Virus record (IMG/VR): IMGVR_UViG_3300025652_000098
Coordinates: 1-52,937 of that record
Strand: one strand, 5' to 3'
DNA: 52,937 nt
From: a virus
This document shows, piece after piece, positions 36,096 through 44,814 of the stretch (positions are counted from its first letter, which is position 1; each line of letters opens with the position of its first letter). A program made the translations under genes and the position numbers. Under the pieces are notes generated by a model. The model worked only from the letters and a program-made list of their open reading frames with translations, did no database searches and was not told the DNA's origin.

Positions 36096-37262
36096 ATGAA
36101 AAATTATTGCCCTCACGCATTTAATGCTCTAGAAATAAACACAAGTGGCGTATTTAAGCCGTGCTGTATTAGTTCTAAAACTTTTACCGACGCAGACGGC
36201 AATAAATGCAACGCGGCATCTCATCGTATATCAGAAGTGTACGCAAGCGATAGCAGAAGAGAATGGATTGAAAACTTTGACGATACATTCGCTACGGATT
36301 GTAATCAGTGTTATCAGATTGAAAAAAGCGGCGGTGAAAGTAAACGCCTAAGAGAAATAAAGTGTTGGGAAGGATACTACGGAGGAAAGAGTAAAGTTCC
36401 GATTTTGTCGTCCGATAGTGCGCTAGAGGTGTTGGATTTAAAATTAGGAAACACCTGTAATTTGGCATGTGCAACGTGCCATTCTGATAGTAGCTCAAAG
36501 TGGAATAGCCTATACAAGCAGCATACTGGTGAATTCAATTGGCCCAAACAAGACTGGCAAGACACTGATGAGTTTTGGGAAGACCTGATTACGCAGGTTC
36601 AACGTATCAAAAAGATTGAAATTGCTGGTGGCGAACCTTTTATGAATAAGAAACAGCGAAAGCTGATAAATTATCTTGTTGATAATGATCTAGCAAAAGA
36701 TATTGATATATGCTGGATTACTAACAGTACGTTTTACAATGAAGATATAATCTCTAAATTTAAACATTTTAAATTAGTGCGAGTTATGATAAGTTTAGAC
36801 AACACACATGAGCAATTTGAGTTCATGCGTTACCCGGCTATTTGGAGTGACAGTTATAAAATATTTTCAAAGTTTAATAAACTTGCGAAGGAAGGCAAAA
36901 TTGAAATTGGTATTAGTCATAGTATCAGCGCATTAAATGTTTATCATTTACCAGAGATGTGGGAGTTCGGAAGAGAACACCGCGTGCCAGTGTATAATAA
37001 TATAGTTATGGCTCCATTCTGTATGCAAGACTTGCCTGCTGAGTTTAAGCAAACAGTTAAAGAAAAATTAGAATGTGTAACCGATCCGTCATATCAAACA
37101 AATCCGGCAGCAGGTCCAGATAATTGGATTGTTGAATTTATGATGCGAGAAAAGGGCAATACGAAAAACCCATTGTCTCATTTAGAGTTTGTCAGAAATA
37201 CACGTCCTGGCTTATTCGAAAAGGCATTTCCAGAATTAATCTCAGCATATAATCTCAGATAA
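36096..37262 (+). CDS. Radical SAM protein 4 with N-terminal twitch-like Cys motif
   Basis: A 388-residue protein. The N-terminal segment 'NYCPHAFNALEI' and 'KPCCISS' with a later 'DCNQCY' gives the auxiliary Cys pattern of the 'GxxxxCC' subtype, shared with proteins 6 and 8. The core is C121-x3-C125-x2-C128 (NTCNLACATC) followed by 'EIAGGEPFMN'. The start is five bases after the previous stop; the AGGAG near the end of the previous gene serves as its ribosome-binding site. A 51-base gap without promoter features follows. Confidence 0.85.
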   Translation: MKNYCPHAFNALEINTSGVFKPCCISSKTFTDADGNKCNAASHRISEVYASDSRREWIENFDDTFATDCNQCYQIEKSGGESKRLREIKCWEGYYGGKSKVPILSSDSALEVLDLKLGNTCNLACATCHSDSSSKWNSLYKQHTGEFNWPKQDWQDTDEFWEDLITQVQRIKKIEIAGGEPFMNKKQRKLINYLVDNDLAKDIDICWITNSTFYNEDIISKFKHFKLVRVMISLDNTHEQFEFMRYPAIWSDSYKIFSKFNKLAKEGKIEIGISHSISALNVYHLPEMWEFGREHRVPVYNNIVMAPFCMQDLPAEFKQTVKEKLECVTDPSYQTNPAAGPDNWIVEFMMREKGNTKNPLSHLEFVRNTRPGLFEKAFPELISAYNLR

Positions 37263-37313
37263 TATCCAGATACCAGATTGATTAACCGATAAAAAGAGAA
37301 AAGAGAAATAAAA

Positions 37314-38537
37314 ATGAGTGATTCCACTGAGTTAAATAATAATACATTTTGTATGCTGCCGTGGATCCATATGCATATATGGCCAACTGGTAGTACCTAT
37401 CCGTGTTGTTTAGCAGAGAATAATTTTGTAATTGGTAACACTAATAAATCCTCTTTCATGGAACTGTGGAACAGTGAGCGTATGCGTGAACTAAGACGGA
37501 ATATGTTAGATAATAAACCAACAAGTGGATGTTCCCGCTGTTATGAACATGAAGATAATGGCGCTCCTTCGATGCGTAAGGATATGAACAGAGGATATGC
37601 ACACCATTATAATAGAACAGAACTTACTCATCCGGACGGCTCATTGGATGAAATATATATGGCATATATGGATATTCGTTTTTCTAATATCTGTAATATG
37701 AAGTGTCGTACATGTGGTCCCGAGTTATCCTCTCTTTGGGTAGATGACGCGGTTAAAATGGGCAGGTATTCCAAAGAAGCACCGCGTATTTTAAAAATCA
37801 AACCAACATTAGAATCGTTTTGGAGTGATGTTGAGCCTTGGATTGACACCGTTGAGTGTATTTACTTTGCTGGTGGCGAGCCACTTATCATGGACGAACA
37901 CTATAAAATTTTAGAGCACCTAATCGACATAGGCAAAACAGATATTCATATCACGTACAACACTAACTTCAGTAAGTTAAAGTATAAGCAAAAAGATGTG
38001 ATTGAACTGTGGAAAAACTTTAAGCACGTTCGTGTTGGAGCCTCCCTTGACGCAATGGGTCCACGAGCAGAGCTTATGCGGGCAGGCACCAAGTGGGATG
38101 AAATTATGCGGAATAGAGAGCGATTGCTAGAAGAAGCACCACATGTACAATTTCAAATTAGTTCTACTGTTAGTGCTTATAATGCGTGGCATGCCGCGGA
38201 TTTTTATTCCGATTGGATCAATAGAGGATGGGTGACACCTGATCAGGTTGATATTAATATTCTGTTATTCCCCGAGTGGCAACGTCCTGAGATTTTGCCG
38301 AAAGCATTTAGAAAAGAAATTCAAGAAAAATTAAAATCTTATTCAGCGCAGTACGATGTTAAGAATGTCGATAAGAATGGGAGAAGTTATTCCGCATTGA
38401 GCGCACTTATAGAATGTCTAAATAAAGACAAGAGTGATCTTATACCAGAGTTTCTTTCCCAGAATGATCTCATGGATCAGGTTAGAACGGAAAAAATGAT
38501 GGATGTATTCCCAGAATTGAGAGTTTTAAATGTCTAA
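37314..38537 (+). CDS. Radical SAM protein 5 with N-terminal twitch-like Cys motif
   Basis: A 407-residue protein. 'TFCMLPWIHMHIWP' followed by 'STYPCCL' and 'GCSRCYEHEDNG' makes it the same subtype as protein 3. The core is C127-x3-C131-x2-C134 (NICNMKCRTC) with 'IYFAGGEP' further on. Both proteins also share 'GNxNxSsxxElWNS'-type spacing between the Cys groups. A purine-rich AAGAGAAATAAAA lies directly before the ATG. The next gene starts 8 nt before its end. Confidence 0.85.
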   Translation: MSDSTELNNNTFCMLPWIHMHIWPTGSTYPCCLAENNFVIGNTNKSSFMELWNSERMRELRRNMLDNKPTSGCSRCYEHEDNGAPSMRKDMNRGYAHHYNRTELTHPDGSLDEIYMAYMDIRFSNICNMKCRTCGPELSSLWVDDAVKMGRYSKEAPRILKIKPTLESFWSDVEPWIDTVECIYFAGGEPLIMDEHYKILEHLIDIGKTDIHITYNTNFSKLKYKQKDVIELWKNFKHVRVGASLDAMGPRAELMRAGTKWDEIMRNRERLLEEAPHVQFQISSTVSAYNAWHAADFYSDWINRGWVTPDQVDINILLFPEWQRPEILPKAFRKEIQEKLKSYSAQYDVKNVDKNGRSYSALSALIECLNKDKSDLIPEFLSQNDLMDQVRTEKMMDVFPELRVLNV

Positions 38538-39789
38538 CACAAATTGTGTACTTGCCTGGACCCACACGAGTTCCGAGCCAGTCGGCACATGTCGTAGTTG
38601 CTGTATCGCACGAGAACATATCACACATGAAGATGGTACTATATACTCTATTGCCGATTCCACATTTAATGAAATCTTAAACAGTACGTATATGCAGGAA
38701 TTGCGTGCCGATATGCGCGAAGGAAATAAGCCTAAGAATTGCACAACGTGCTGGGAAGATGAGTCTCAAGGTAAAGAAAGTAAGCGTGAGTTTTATAATA
38801 ATCTCATTATCAATAGCTACGGAATAGATGTAGATTTCAATGAAGAACCAGAACAGCCGAAAGATTTACAGATTGCTATTAGCAACGTGTGTAATTTAAA
38901 ATGTAGAACGTGTGCCGCGCCATATTCTTCTAAATGGGTAAAAGAATCAAATGATAGAAAAATCAAAGTCTGGACCGCGCCGACCAAATCTGATGTTCAT
39001 AATTTCGAAACAAGTAAGTTTTGGAGTGATATAGATAATTGGTCTAAGAGTGTTAGGCGATTAGAGATTATGGGCGGCGAGCCATTCTACACAAAAGAGT
39101 TTAAGAAGCTAATAGATCATCTAATCGCCAATGGCACTAGCAAAAACATTAATCTTAATCTGAGTACAAATGGTACAATATTCGATGAAGAGTTAATAGA
39201 TAAGATCATAACTAATTTCAATGGTCTTGGGTTTAATATCAGCATTGACGGAATCGGAGATCATTTTGATCTTATTCGGCATGGCAATAATTGGAATAAT
39301 GTTAAATCTAATTTAGATAAGTTCTATGACCTGTATATGAAACAAGAGTGTACGGAGGCGGAAGTTTGGAAATTGTCAAAATTGTCAATTGGTATTACAA
39401 TAACGATTAGTAATATGAATTTTCATTACTTGCGTGATATCCACGCATTCTTTGAAGATAACTGCCCTAAATTTAAGATATGGAATAATTCAGTATACTT
39501 TCCGGAACATTATTCAAGTAATAATATACCAGATCACCTGAAGGCAAAGTATATAGATAGAGTTATTAATCCTGAAAACTACGGGCTGCCCAAGTGGGAT
39601 GATGCCAAATTTAAAGACTGTATACAGCCACTAGTCAATCACGCTACGAAAGAATACAACAAGAACAGCTGGAGTGCATTTGTGAAAGAATCTACCGCCG
39701 CTGTCGCCTATAGACAAGAGAAATTCGAAAATACATTTCCAGAATTATTCGATATAGTTAAGCCGGCATGGACCACCCGCTTGGCTTGA
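38530..39789 (+). CDS. Radical SAM protein 6 with N-terminal twitch-like Cys motif
   Basis: A 419-residue protein. The N-terminus 'NCVLAWTHTSSEPVGTCRSCC' (read with gaps) and 'NCTTCWEDESQG' are the auxiliary Cys sites. The core is C121-x3-C125-x2-C128 (NVCNLKCRTC) followed by 'EIMGGEPF'. 'SQGKESKRE' after the Cys pair resembles 'SGGESKRL' in protein 4 and 'AKGMQSKRL' in protein 8, supporting a shared subfamily. It overlaps protein 5 by 8 nt. It is followed by a 159-base gap that holds the remains of another radical SAM gene. Confidence 0.85.
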   Translation: MSNTNCVLAWTHTSSEPVGTCRSCCIAREHITHEDGTIYSIADSTFNEILNSTYMQELRADMREGNKPKNCTTCWEDESQGKESKREFYNNLIINSYGIDVDFNEEPEQPKDLQIAISNVCNLKCRTCAAPYSSKWVKESNDRKIKVWTAPTKSDVHNFETSKFWSDIDNWSKSVRRLEIMGGEPFYTKEFKKLIDHLIANGTSKNINLNLSTNGTIFDEELIDKIITNFNGLGFNISIDGIGDHFDLIRHGNNWNNVKSNLDKFYDLYMKQECTEAEVWKLSKLSIGITITISNMNFHYLRDIHAFFEDNCPKFKIWNNSVYFPEHYSSNNIPDHLKAKYIDRVINPENYGLPKWDDAKFKDCIQPLVNHATKEYNKNSWSAFVKESTAAVAYRQEKFENTFPELFDIVKPAWTTRLA

Positions 39790-39804
39790 TACCTAAAACA
39801 TTAA

Positions 39805-39945
39805 TGCTTGGCTATTGGACAATGACAGTCTATTAAATGGTTGACAATCAATAATAAGTATGATAGGCTTAAATTTGATAAATTCATTGATTATAATGAA
39901 ATATTCAGAGTACGATCACGGTGAATCACATATATCAGGAGTATA
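39805..39945 (+). pseudogene. Decayed 3' end of a lost radical SAM gene (protein-3 type)
   Basis: In the frame from 39838, translation reads WLTINNKYDRLKFDKFIDYN, matching 14 of 20 positions of the end of protein 3 (WLTNNHKYDETKFDKFVKYN, from 35962). Upstream, 'CAGTCTATTAAATGG' aligns with 'CAGAGTGCTATCGGGTGG' of protein 3 with one codon missing and an in-frame TGA before it; downstream, a TGA at 39922 breaks the frame while 'CAGGAGT' near the end aligns with the parent's 'ACAGGAGT'. No start or SAM motif remains. That retained AGGAG now precedes the next gene. This is a deletion scar of a former radical SAM copy. Confidence 0.7.
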
Positions 39946-39948
39946 CAG

Positions 39949-40557
39949 ATGTTGTATGACAATATAAAAAATTCCGCAATGATAGTGGAAAATTATGAAA
40001 CAACTAAAATGGAATGGTTGTTCATTGAACCAATGATCAGTGAAGAAATGTACACTGAATTGTTGAGCATATCTGGACCTGACAGGGCAGCACGATTAGT
40101 AGATATATTTAATGATGAAGAAATCATACAATTACTATATCAAAAATTTGCTAATACTGAGGTGAGAAGTGATACGATTAAAAGTATATACGCATTCCAT
40201 CAAGTTCATGGCGCTGGGTATACACTTAAACCACACGTAGATAGTTATCCTAGAGTCTTTACTGTGGTCATGTATTTCGCAAAAGACAATGATACTCCAG
40301 AGGCTGGCACCGTTGTGTACAATATTATAGATATTGAGAAAAAAGAATACGAAACCTCCGGCATTGCGCCATTCCGAAGAAATTCTGGCATGATTATAAG
40401 TCCAACAGACTCATCTTGGCATGGAGTGGATATGCTCACAAAGGAATTGGAGCGTGAAAGTGTAGTATTAGTCTTTAGTGCTGAACCGTGGAATGATTCA
40501 CAAATGCATTATGCTGATTGGAAACCAGGAGTTACAGTTGACTATAAAAAAATATAA
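39949..40557 (+). CDS. 2-oxoglutarate/Fe(II)-type oxygenase-like protein
   Basis: A 202-residue protein. The double-stranded beta-helix metal triad is visible: H96-x-D98 in 'LKPHVDSYPRVFTVVMYF' and H158 in 'DSSWHGVD', followed by an Arg (R169) before 'SVVLVFS', where the 2-oxoglutarate-binding Arg is expected. 'GTVVYN' between them also fits the family. Such enzymes hydroxylate proteins, sugars or small molecules using oxygen, iron and 2-oxoglutarate. The first AGGAG upstream comes from the decayed radical SAM gene. It overlaps the next gene. Confidence 0.65.
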   Translation: MLYDNIKNSAMIVENYETTKMEWLFIEPMISEEMYTELLSISGPDRAARLVDIFNDEEIIQLLYQKFANTEVRSDTIKSIYAFHQVHGAGYTLKPHVDSYPRVFTVVMYFAKDNDTPEAGTVVYNIIDIEKKEYETSGIAPFRRNSGMIISPTDSSWHGVDMLTKELERESVVLVFSAEPWNDSQMHYADWKPGVTVDYKKI

Positions 40558-41098
40558 AAATTCTTTGGCATATCTTGTTGAATTTAACAATCTAGTTGAT
40601 GGCAATTATGAGTACACAGTAGGTAACGAAGTCGTAAGTTTATATACTATATTCAGTGACCGCAGCGGTTGGATAGAAGTTGCTAATGTAAGTAGCTCTG
40701 CTGATACTCATTTATGTGCTGATGCAGTTGATGGCGTCAAGTTGTCTGATGAGATGATTAATATTCTACGCACAGACAGATATAAATATAACGTAAGAGC
40801 ATCTGCTGAGACATTTACTCCAAGAAATAATGAATGGTTGACATATCCGCACACCATGTATGTTCATAATAGCATGAGTACATTTTCAAGTGTTCTGCGA
40901 ACATGCGATAATCCAAATTCTAATCTAGTGTCATTATCTACGGACACCGATCCAGTGCGAGTACGCCAAGGAATGAGTAGCGTAGGGTTTGGAGAATCAG
41001 ATTGCGGAGATACATTCTTTAGTTATGGTTCCGAGAACCATAATGGATTCTATCAGAGTTTCAGCGGTAATGCTAGTGGAAAGGTTTATATAAGGTAA
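40538..41098 (+). CDS. Hypothetical protein, Tyr/Ser-rich (TTG start)
   Basis: About 186 residues. A longer reading from an ATG at 40478 would overlap the previous gene by 80 nt; a TTG at 40538 has AGGAG six bases upstream and is the better start. Residues after 'YTVGNEVVSLYTIFSDRSGW' include 'LCADAVDGVKLSDEMINILR', 'SVGFGESDCGDTFFSYG' and 'NHNGFYQSFSG'. It is rich in Ser, Asn and aromatics, and looks like a secreted or binding-type beta protein, possibly a lectin-like or fibrinogen-like fold, though no family was recognised. No signal peptide is evident. Confidence 0.55.
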   Translation: MTIKKYKNSLAYLVEFNNLVDGNYEYTVGNEVVSLYTIFSDRSGWIEVANVSSSADTHLCADAVDGVKLSDEMINILRTDRYKYNVRASAETFTPRNNEWLTYPHTMYVHNSMSTFSSVLRTCDNPNSNLVSLSTDTDPVRVRQGMSSVGFGESDCGDTFFSYGSENHNGFYQSFSGNASGKVYIR

Positions 41099-41108
41099 AT
41101 GAATAGAA

Positions 41109-42515
41109 ATGTTACTTGGGAAAACAATGACTAGAAAAATACCAATTTGGAATGATGACGGAAGTTGTGCAGAAGAGAGTGAGAACAAAACTTTCTGTAT
41201 GGCGCCGTGGTCCCATACTTATATTAGTCCACAGGGCGAGAGAAGAATGTGTTGTGCTAGTAGAGAAGAGCATAGTTTTCAAAAACAATATATAGACGCT
41301 ACTAATGATGAAAAGTATGGAGAGATACGTGAAAGCGAAACTGATGCTGACAAGTTTAATCCAGTATCATTAGAAGAACATTGGAACAGTGAGTATATGC
41401 GAGACATACGCAAAAAGCTTATGGCAGGTGAACGCATCAGTCAGTGTGATGTATGCAACGATGATATTCTGAGCGTTAGTAGCTATCGTAAATGGTTTAC
41501 CGGATGTCTGTTCAAGGATAAAATAGAAGAAGCATTTGAATCGACGGACGACGACGGGTATACATCTATGCCTGTTATTTCGTTCGATTATCGTTATAGT
41601 AATTTGTGTAACTTTAAGTGCCGTATGTGTGGCGAACAATTAAGTAGCGCATGGGAAGCCGAAAAGAAAAAGAATGATATGTGGAGCCCCGAGCAACAGC
41701 CATTTATGATTCCTGAAGTTAAAAAGAAAATGAATGACTTTCAAAAGCAGGTAGCTGAGCCTGAATTCAAACGTGCTATCAGTGATGGCATTGTGGAAGA
41801 GATTTACTGGGTAGGCGGTGAACCATTGATGTACGATATGCACTGGTGGGCATTAGAAGAAATGACACAAAACGGAAGCGCTGAGAAATGTTACTTGCGT
41901 TATAATAGTAATCTTTCTAGGATTGACTTCAGGGGAAAAAACTTGTACGATTACTTGCCGAAGTTCAAGGATTGGCTGATGTGTGCTAGCATCGACGGCA
42001 CGGGCGATATTGTTGAATTTATTCGCAAAGGCATAGTATGGGAAGAATGGCTAACGAACTTTAAGCTAGGGTTAGAGTTACCAGGCGGCAAGGAAAAAAT
42101 GCGATTTGACCTAACTATCACTGGACCAGGTATGTTTAGTTTGAAAGACTTGTTTGACCTAAGTTTAGAACTGGATGTAAGTATGGAAACTAAAATAATG
42201 TTTGCGTTTCATGCTGATATCATAATGAGTCCGTTTGCTTGGCCACGTCACATATTAGATAGGACCATAGACGAGCTTCTTGAATATATGGAACCACGTG
42301 CTACTTTTAGACAACAAACGCTAGTTAATACATTACGTGAGATGAAAAATAGACCTACATTTGAAGAACAATTTCCTGACACACATGACCAGCAATTCAA
42401 GAATGGCAAAGGATATCAGGATAGACTAGACCAGATACGTCAGGAGCCACTTCGGTTAGAAGACATCTACAAGGCAGATTCGGAATTGTACGATTGGTGG
42501 ACTAGACATGGGTAA
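41109..42515 (+). CDS. Radical SAM protein 7 with N-terminal twitch-like Cys motif
   Basis: A 468-residue protein. The N-terminus 'TFCMAPWSHTYISPQGERRM' followed by CC, and 'QCDVCND' near 115-121, is the same subtype as proteins 3 and 5, with a longer stretch between the Cys groups. The core is C167-x3-C171-x2-C174 (NLCNFKCRMC) followed by 'YWVGGEP'. 'FCMAPWSH' is the most canonical form of the motif in the array. The ATG at 41127 is an alternative start six codons in. The next gene begins 8 nt before its stop. Confidence 0.85.
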   Translation: MLLGKTMTRKIPIWNDDGSCAEESENKTFCMAPWSHTYISPQGERRMCCASREEHSFQKQYIDATNDEKYGEIRESETDADKFNPVSLEEHWNSEYMRDIRKKLMAGERISQCDVCNDDILSVSSYRKWFTGCLFKDKIEEAFESTDDDGYTSMPVISFDYRYSNLCNFKCRMCGEQLSSAWEAEKKKNDMWSPEQQPFMIPEVKKKMNDFQKQVAEPEFKRAISDGIVEEIYWVGGEPLMYDMHWWALEEMTQNGSAEKCYLRYNSNLSRIDFRGKNLYDYLPKFKDWLMCASIDGTGDIVEFIRKGIVWEEWLTNFKLGLELPGGKEKMRFDLTITGPGMFSLKDLFDLSLELDVSMETKIMFAFHADIIMSPFAWPRHILDRTIDELLEYMEPRATFRQQTLVNTLREMKNRPTFEEQFPDTHDQQFKNGKGYQDRLDQIRQEPLRLEDIYKADSELYDWWTRHG

Positions 42516-44802
42516 TACTGAGGATTATCATCTAGACAGTCCGATGTTATCTGTATACCATTTAATTGTGCGATTTATTACAGATGAGATAGAATCAAAG
42601 AGTGGACTGGGCATCAGTAAGATTGTAGAGACTACCATTAGTGACCTAGCAGCAGAAATATATGCCGATGTGTTAAGGCTTCTTCCCGAATCAGAAAGAG
42701 TGAGACTGGAAATAGAAACACCGCGGTCTCATCGCATCAATGGTGATTATTGTTTTTATAAAGCAAATAACTATAATCTATTGTTATTGGGACAGTTTAC
42801 GAAGATCAAAATATTTCTGGGGCTAAACGCAATAGTTGCTAAAGAAAATTATACGGTAGCAAAGAGTGTATATCCGAATTACACATATTTACATGAACAC
42901 TTTAGCGCATGTGATAAGCCTGGTTATAGAATAGAATTAAACAAGGTAATACCGGGTATTACACCAGAATGCGTGGTGTCTCGTTTCCATTTAGGATCCA
43001 CCGCGAATCATGGCAATGATGCTATAATAAACTATTTAATAAATGAAACTCAAAACCCAATTACAGTAGTCACTGATTTGTTTTTGGCGCATATTATTGA
43101 TCTCTATTATTCAGAAAAAGATATAGTGGTGTATCCAAATGATAATAACATATGCAACTTTATAATCACGAATAAGATAAAAAACTACATTGATGATCCC
43201 GACAATGTTCCTTTACACACCGTGTTTGTTCAGATAGATTGGGACCATGTAAATTTTTCAACTAGCGATGCTATGGTCCATAATGTGGCATGGCAATTTT
43301 TTGGTCGTATATATGATGAGCATCTCTATAGTGATGATGAGGCGACTGCTCACGCAATACAATGGAGAAAAGAACGCACATTACATGATCGAATAAAAGA
43401 TTTTAAGGAAGACTTTTATAGAAGAACCAACCAACCGGATCGTATCGGATGTACCGACGAAAATAAAGTTGATCTCGGATTCTTAAATAATTCGTCGTAC
43501 CTGGCAGAACTAGTAAATAATAGTGAAGCAATTGAGCCAACACATAAAGGTGGAAATAAAAAAATGAGTTATGAATATTTAAAATTAGATGGCGCCAATC
43601 CTATGTTTGAAAAAATGGCAGATGTTATTAAAGAAAAAGAGTGTACTAGTATACTTGATCTCGGTTGCGGATACAGCAGAATAAATGAATTCTTGGATGA
43701 TTATGAATATACACTACTAGGAGTTGATAATGATTTAGATGTTATCGCGGAGTGTAATGCTAACTATGATGATATTGACAGTATCAGTTTTACTACGGCA
43801 GGCATTTTAGATTTTGTAGAGAATGATACACGTACAGAATTCGATTGTGTTGTCTTGTCGGGTCTCCTGTATTATTTTAAGCAAGACACTTATGCCTGGT
43901 CAGCGCATGAACTTATTTCTAATATAGTTAAAAAATATAATCCTAAAACTATAATAATATCTGAACCACGACCTAGTGTAGTATACAAGACAAGTGACCT
44001 TAGTGAGATATTTTCAACATGGGCATACGAGTCGTGGTTCTTTGAGCTTGACATACGCATGGGAGATCGTGTAGTATATGCGTTAGAAACTGATCGTCCA
44101 CGTTCAATATTCAATAGAAAAATCAAAGCAGAGTTTAATAGTACTAGCGAACATAGTCACCAAAAAGAAACAGTTTGGAAAGATGATTTACTTTCTCAAG
44201 GAGTTTACTTAACAAATACAGAAACATTGGATGACGTTGTGTCGGGTAATGCTGACCACTATATTAGTGTGAGTGCGGGATTTAAAAGTTTGTATCAAGC
44301 ATGTATGGACTGGTATCCTGAAAAGGATCAGCAATTTACATATATTGACGTTGTTCCTACGGCGATTGATTATCGTATGTATTTTGACCAAATGTATCCT
44401 AAATTACATAGTGCCACTGAGGTATTCGAATATTATCAACGTGAAATTAATCCAGCAATCATGCCTATAGTAGGCGACAATAGGTCACCAGACGAATTGG
44501 ACACAATTGTCGATGAACAATTGTCATACTTGAACATTAGCCGAGATAAATGGAATGACTTTATTGAAGCATATAGTATTGCGCCCAAGACATACATAAG
44601 AGTAGATGCTGTCAATGACATCAAGATACTCAATAAACTTATTAGTAAGTATGCCACAGTGAAGTATTTTAACTATAGTAATATACATGATTGGCATCAG
44701 TTTAGGTTTACCGAAGAGACGTTTTATGCGTGGCATAAATATCTGGCTGACAGAAACAATATAACATTTGTCGGTAAAATCCCGCCATTCACAAGCATGT
44801 AA
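42508..44802 (+). CDS. Three-part protein with a central SAM-dependent methyltransferase domain
   Basis: A 764-residue protein. Residues of about 385-500 contain class I methyltransferase motifs: 'SILDLGCGYSRINEF' (motif I), 'LLGVDNDLDVIAEC' (acidic residue after strand 2) and 'FDCVVLSGLLYYF' (motif IV region). The N-terminal 350 residues (with 'ESERVRLEIETPRSHRINGD') and the C-terminal 240 residues ('FTYIDVVPTAIDYRMYFDQM') have no family that I recognise; the latter has a Rossmann-like beginning. An AUG at 43564, with 'GGTGGAAATAAAAAA' before it, marks the start of the methyltransferase unit and may be an internal start or a fusion joint. It overlaps protein 7 by 8 nt. Confidence 0.65.
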   Translation: MGNTEDYHLDSPMLSVYHLIVRFITDEIESKSGLGISKIVETTISDLAAEIYADVLRLLPESERVRLEIETPRSHRINGDYCFYKANNYNLLLLGQFTKIKIFLGLNAIVAKENYTVAKSVYPNYTYLHEHFSACDKPGYRIELNKVIPGITPECVVSRFHLGSTANHGNDAIINYLINETQNPITVVTDLFLAHIIDLYYSEKDIVVYPNDNNICNFIITNKIKNYIDDPDNVPLHTVFVQIDWDHVNFSTSDAMVHNVAWQFFGRIYDEHLYSDDEATAHAIQWRKERTLHDRIKDFKEDFYRRTNQPDRIGCTDENKVDLGFLNNSSYLAELVNNSEAIEPTHKGGNKKMSYEYLKLDGANPMFEKMADVIKEKECTSILDLGCGYSRINEFLDDYEYTLLGVDNDLDVIAECNANYDDIDSISFTTAGILDFVENDTRTEFDCVVLSGLLYYFKQDTYAWSAHELISNIVKKYNPKTIIISEPRPSVVYKTSDLSEIFSTWAYESWFFELDIRMGDRVVYALETDRPRSIFNRKIKAEFNSTSEHSHQKETVWKDDLLSQGVYLTNTETLDDVVSGNADHYISVSAGFKSLYQACMDWYPEKDQQFTYIDVVPTAIDYRMYFDQMYPKLHSATEVFEYYQREINPAIMPIVGDNRSPDELDTIVDEQLSYLNISRDKWNDFIEAYSIAPKTYIRVDAVNDIKILNKLISKYATVKYFNYSNIHDWHQFRFTEETFYAWHKYLADRNNITFVGKIPPFTSM

Positions 44803-44814
44803 CGAGTTAAACAT

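Noticed and set aside
37263-37313. Promoter or small RNA in the gap between radical SAM proteins 4 and 5
   Set aside because: Only a purine-rich leader is visible; no -35/-10 pair, late box or hairpin.
39841-39870. TTGACA at 39841 as a promoter for the oxygenase gene
   Set aside because: There is no -10 box at 16-18 nt spacing, and the hexamer is explained as the decayed codons for Leu-Thr of the radical SAM remnant; the same string occurs in the intact gene at 35965.
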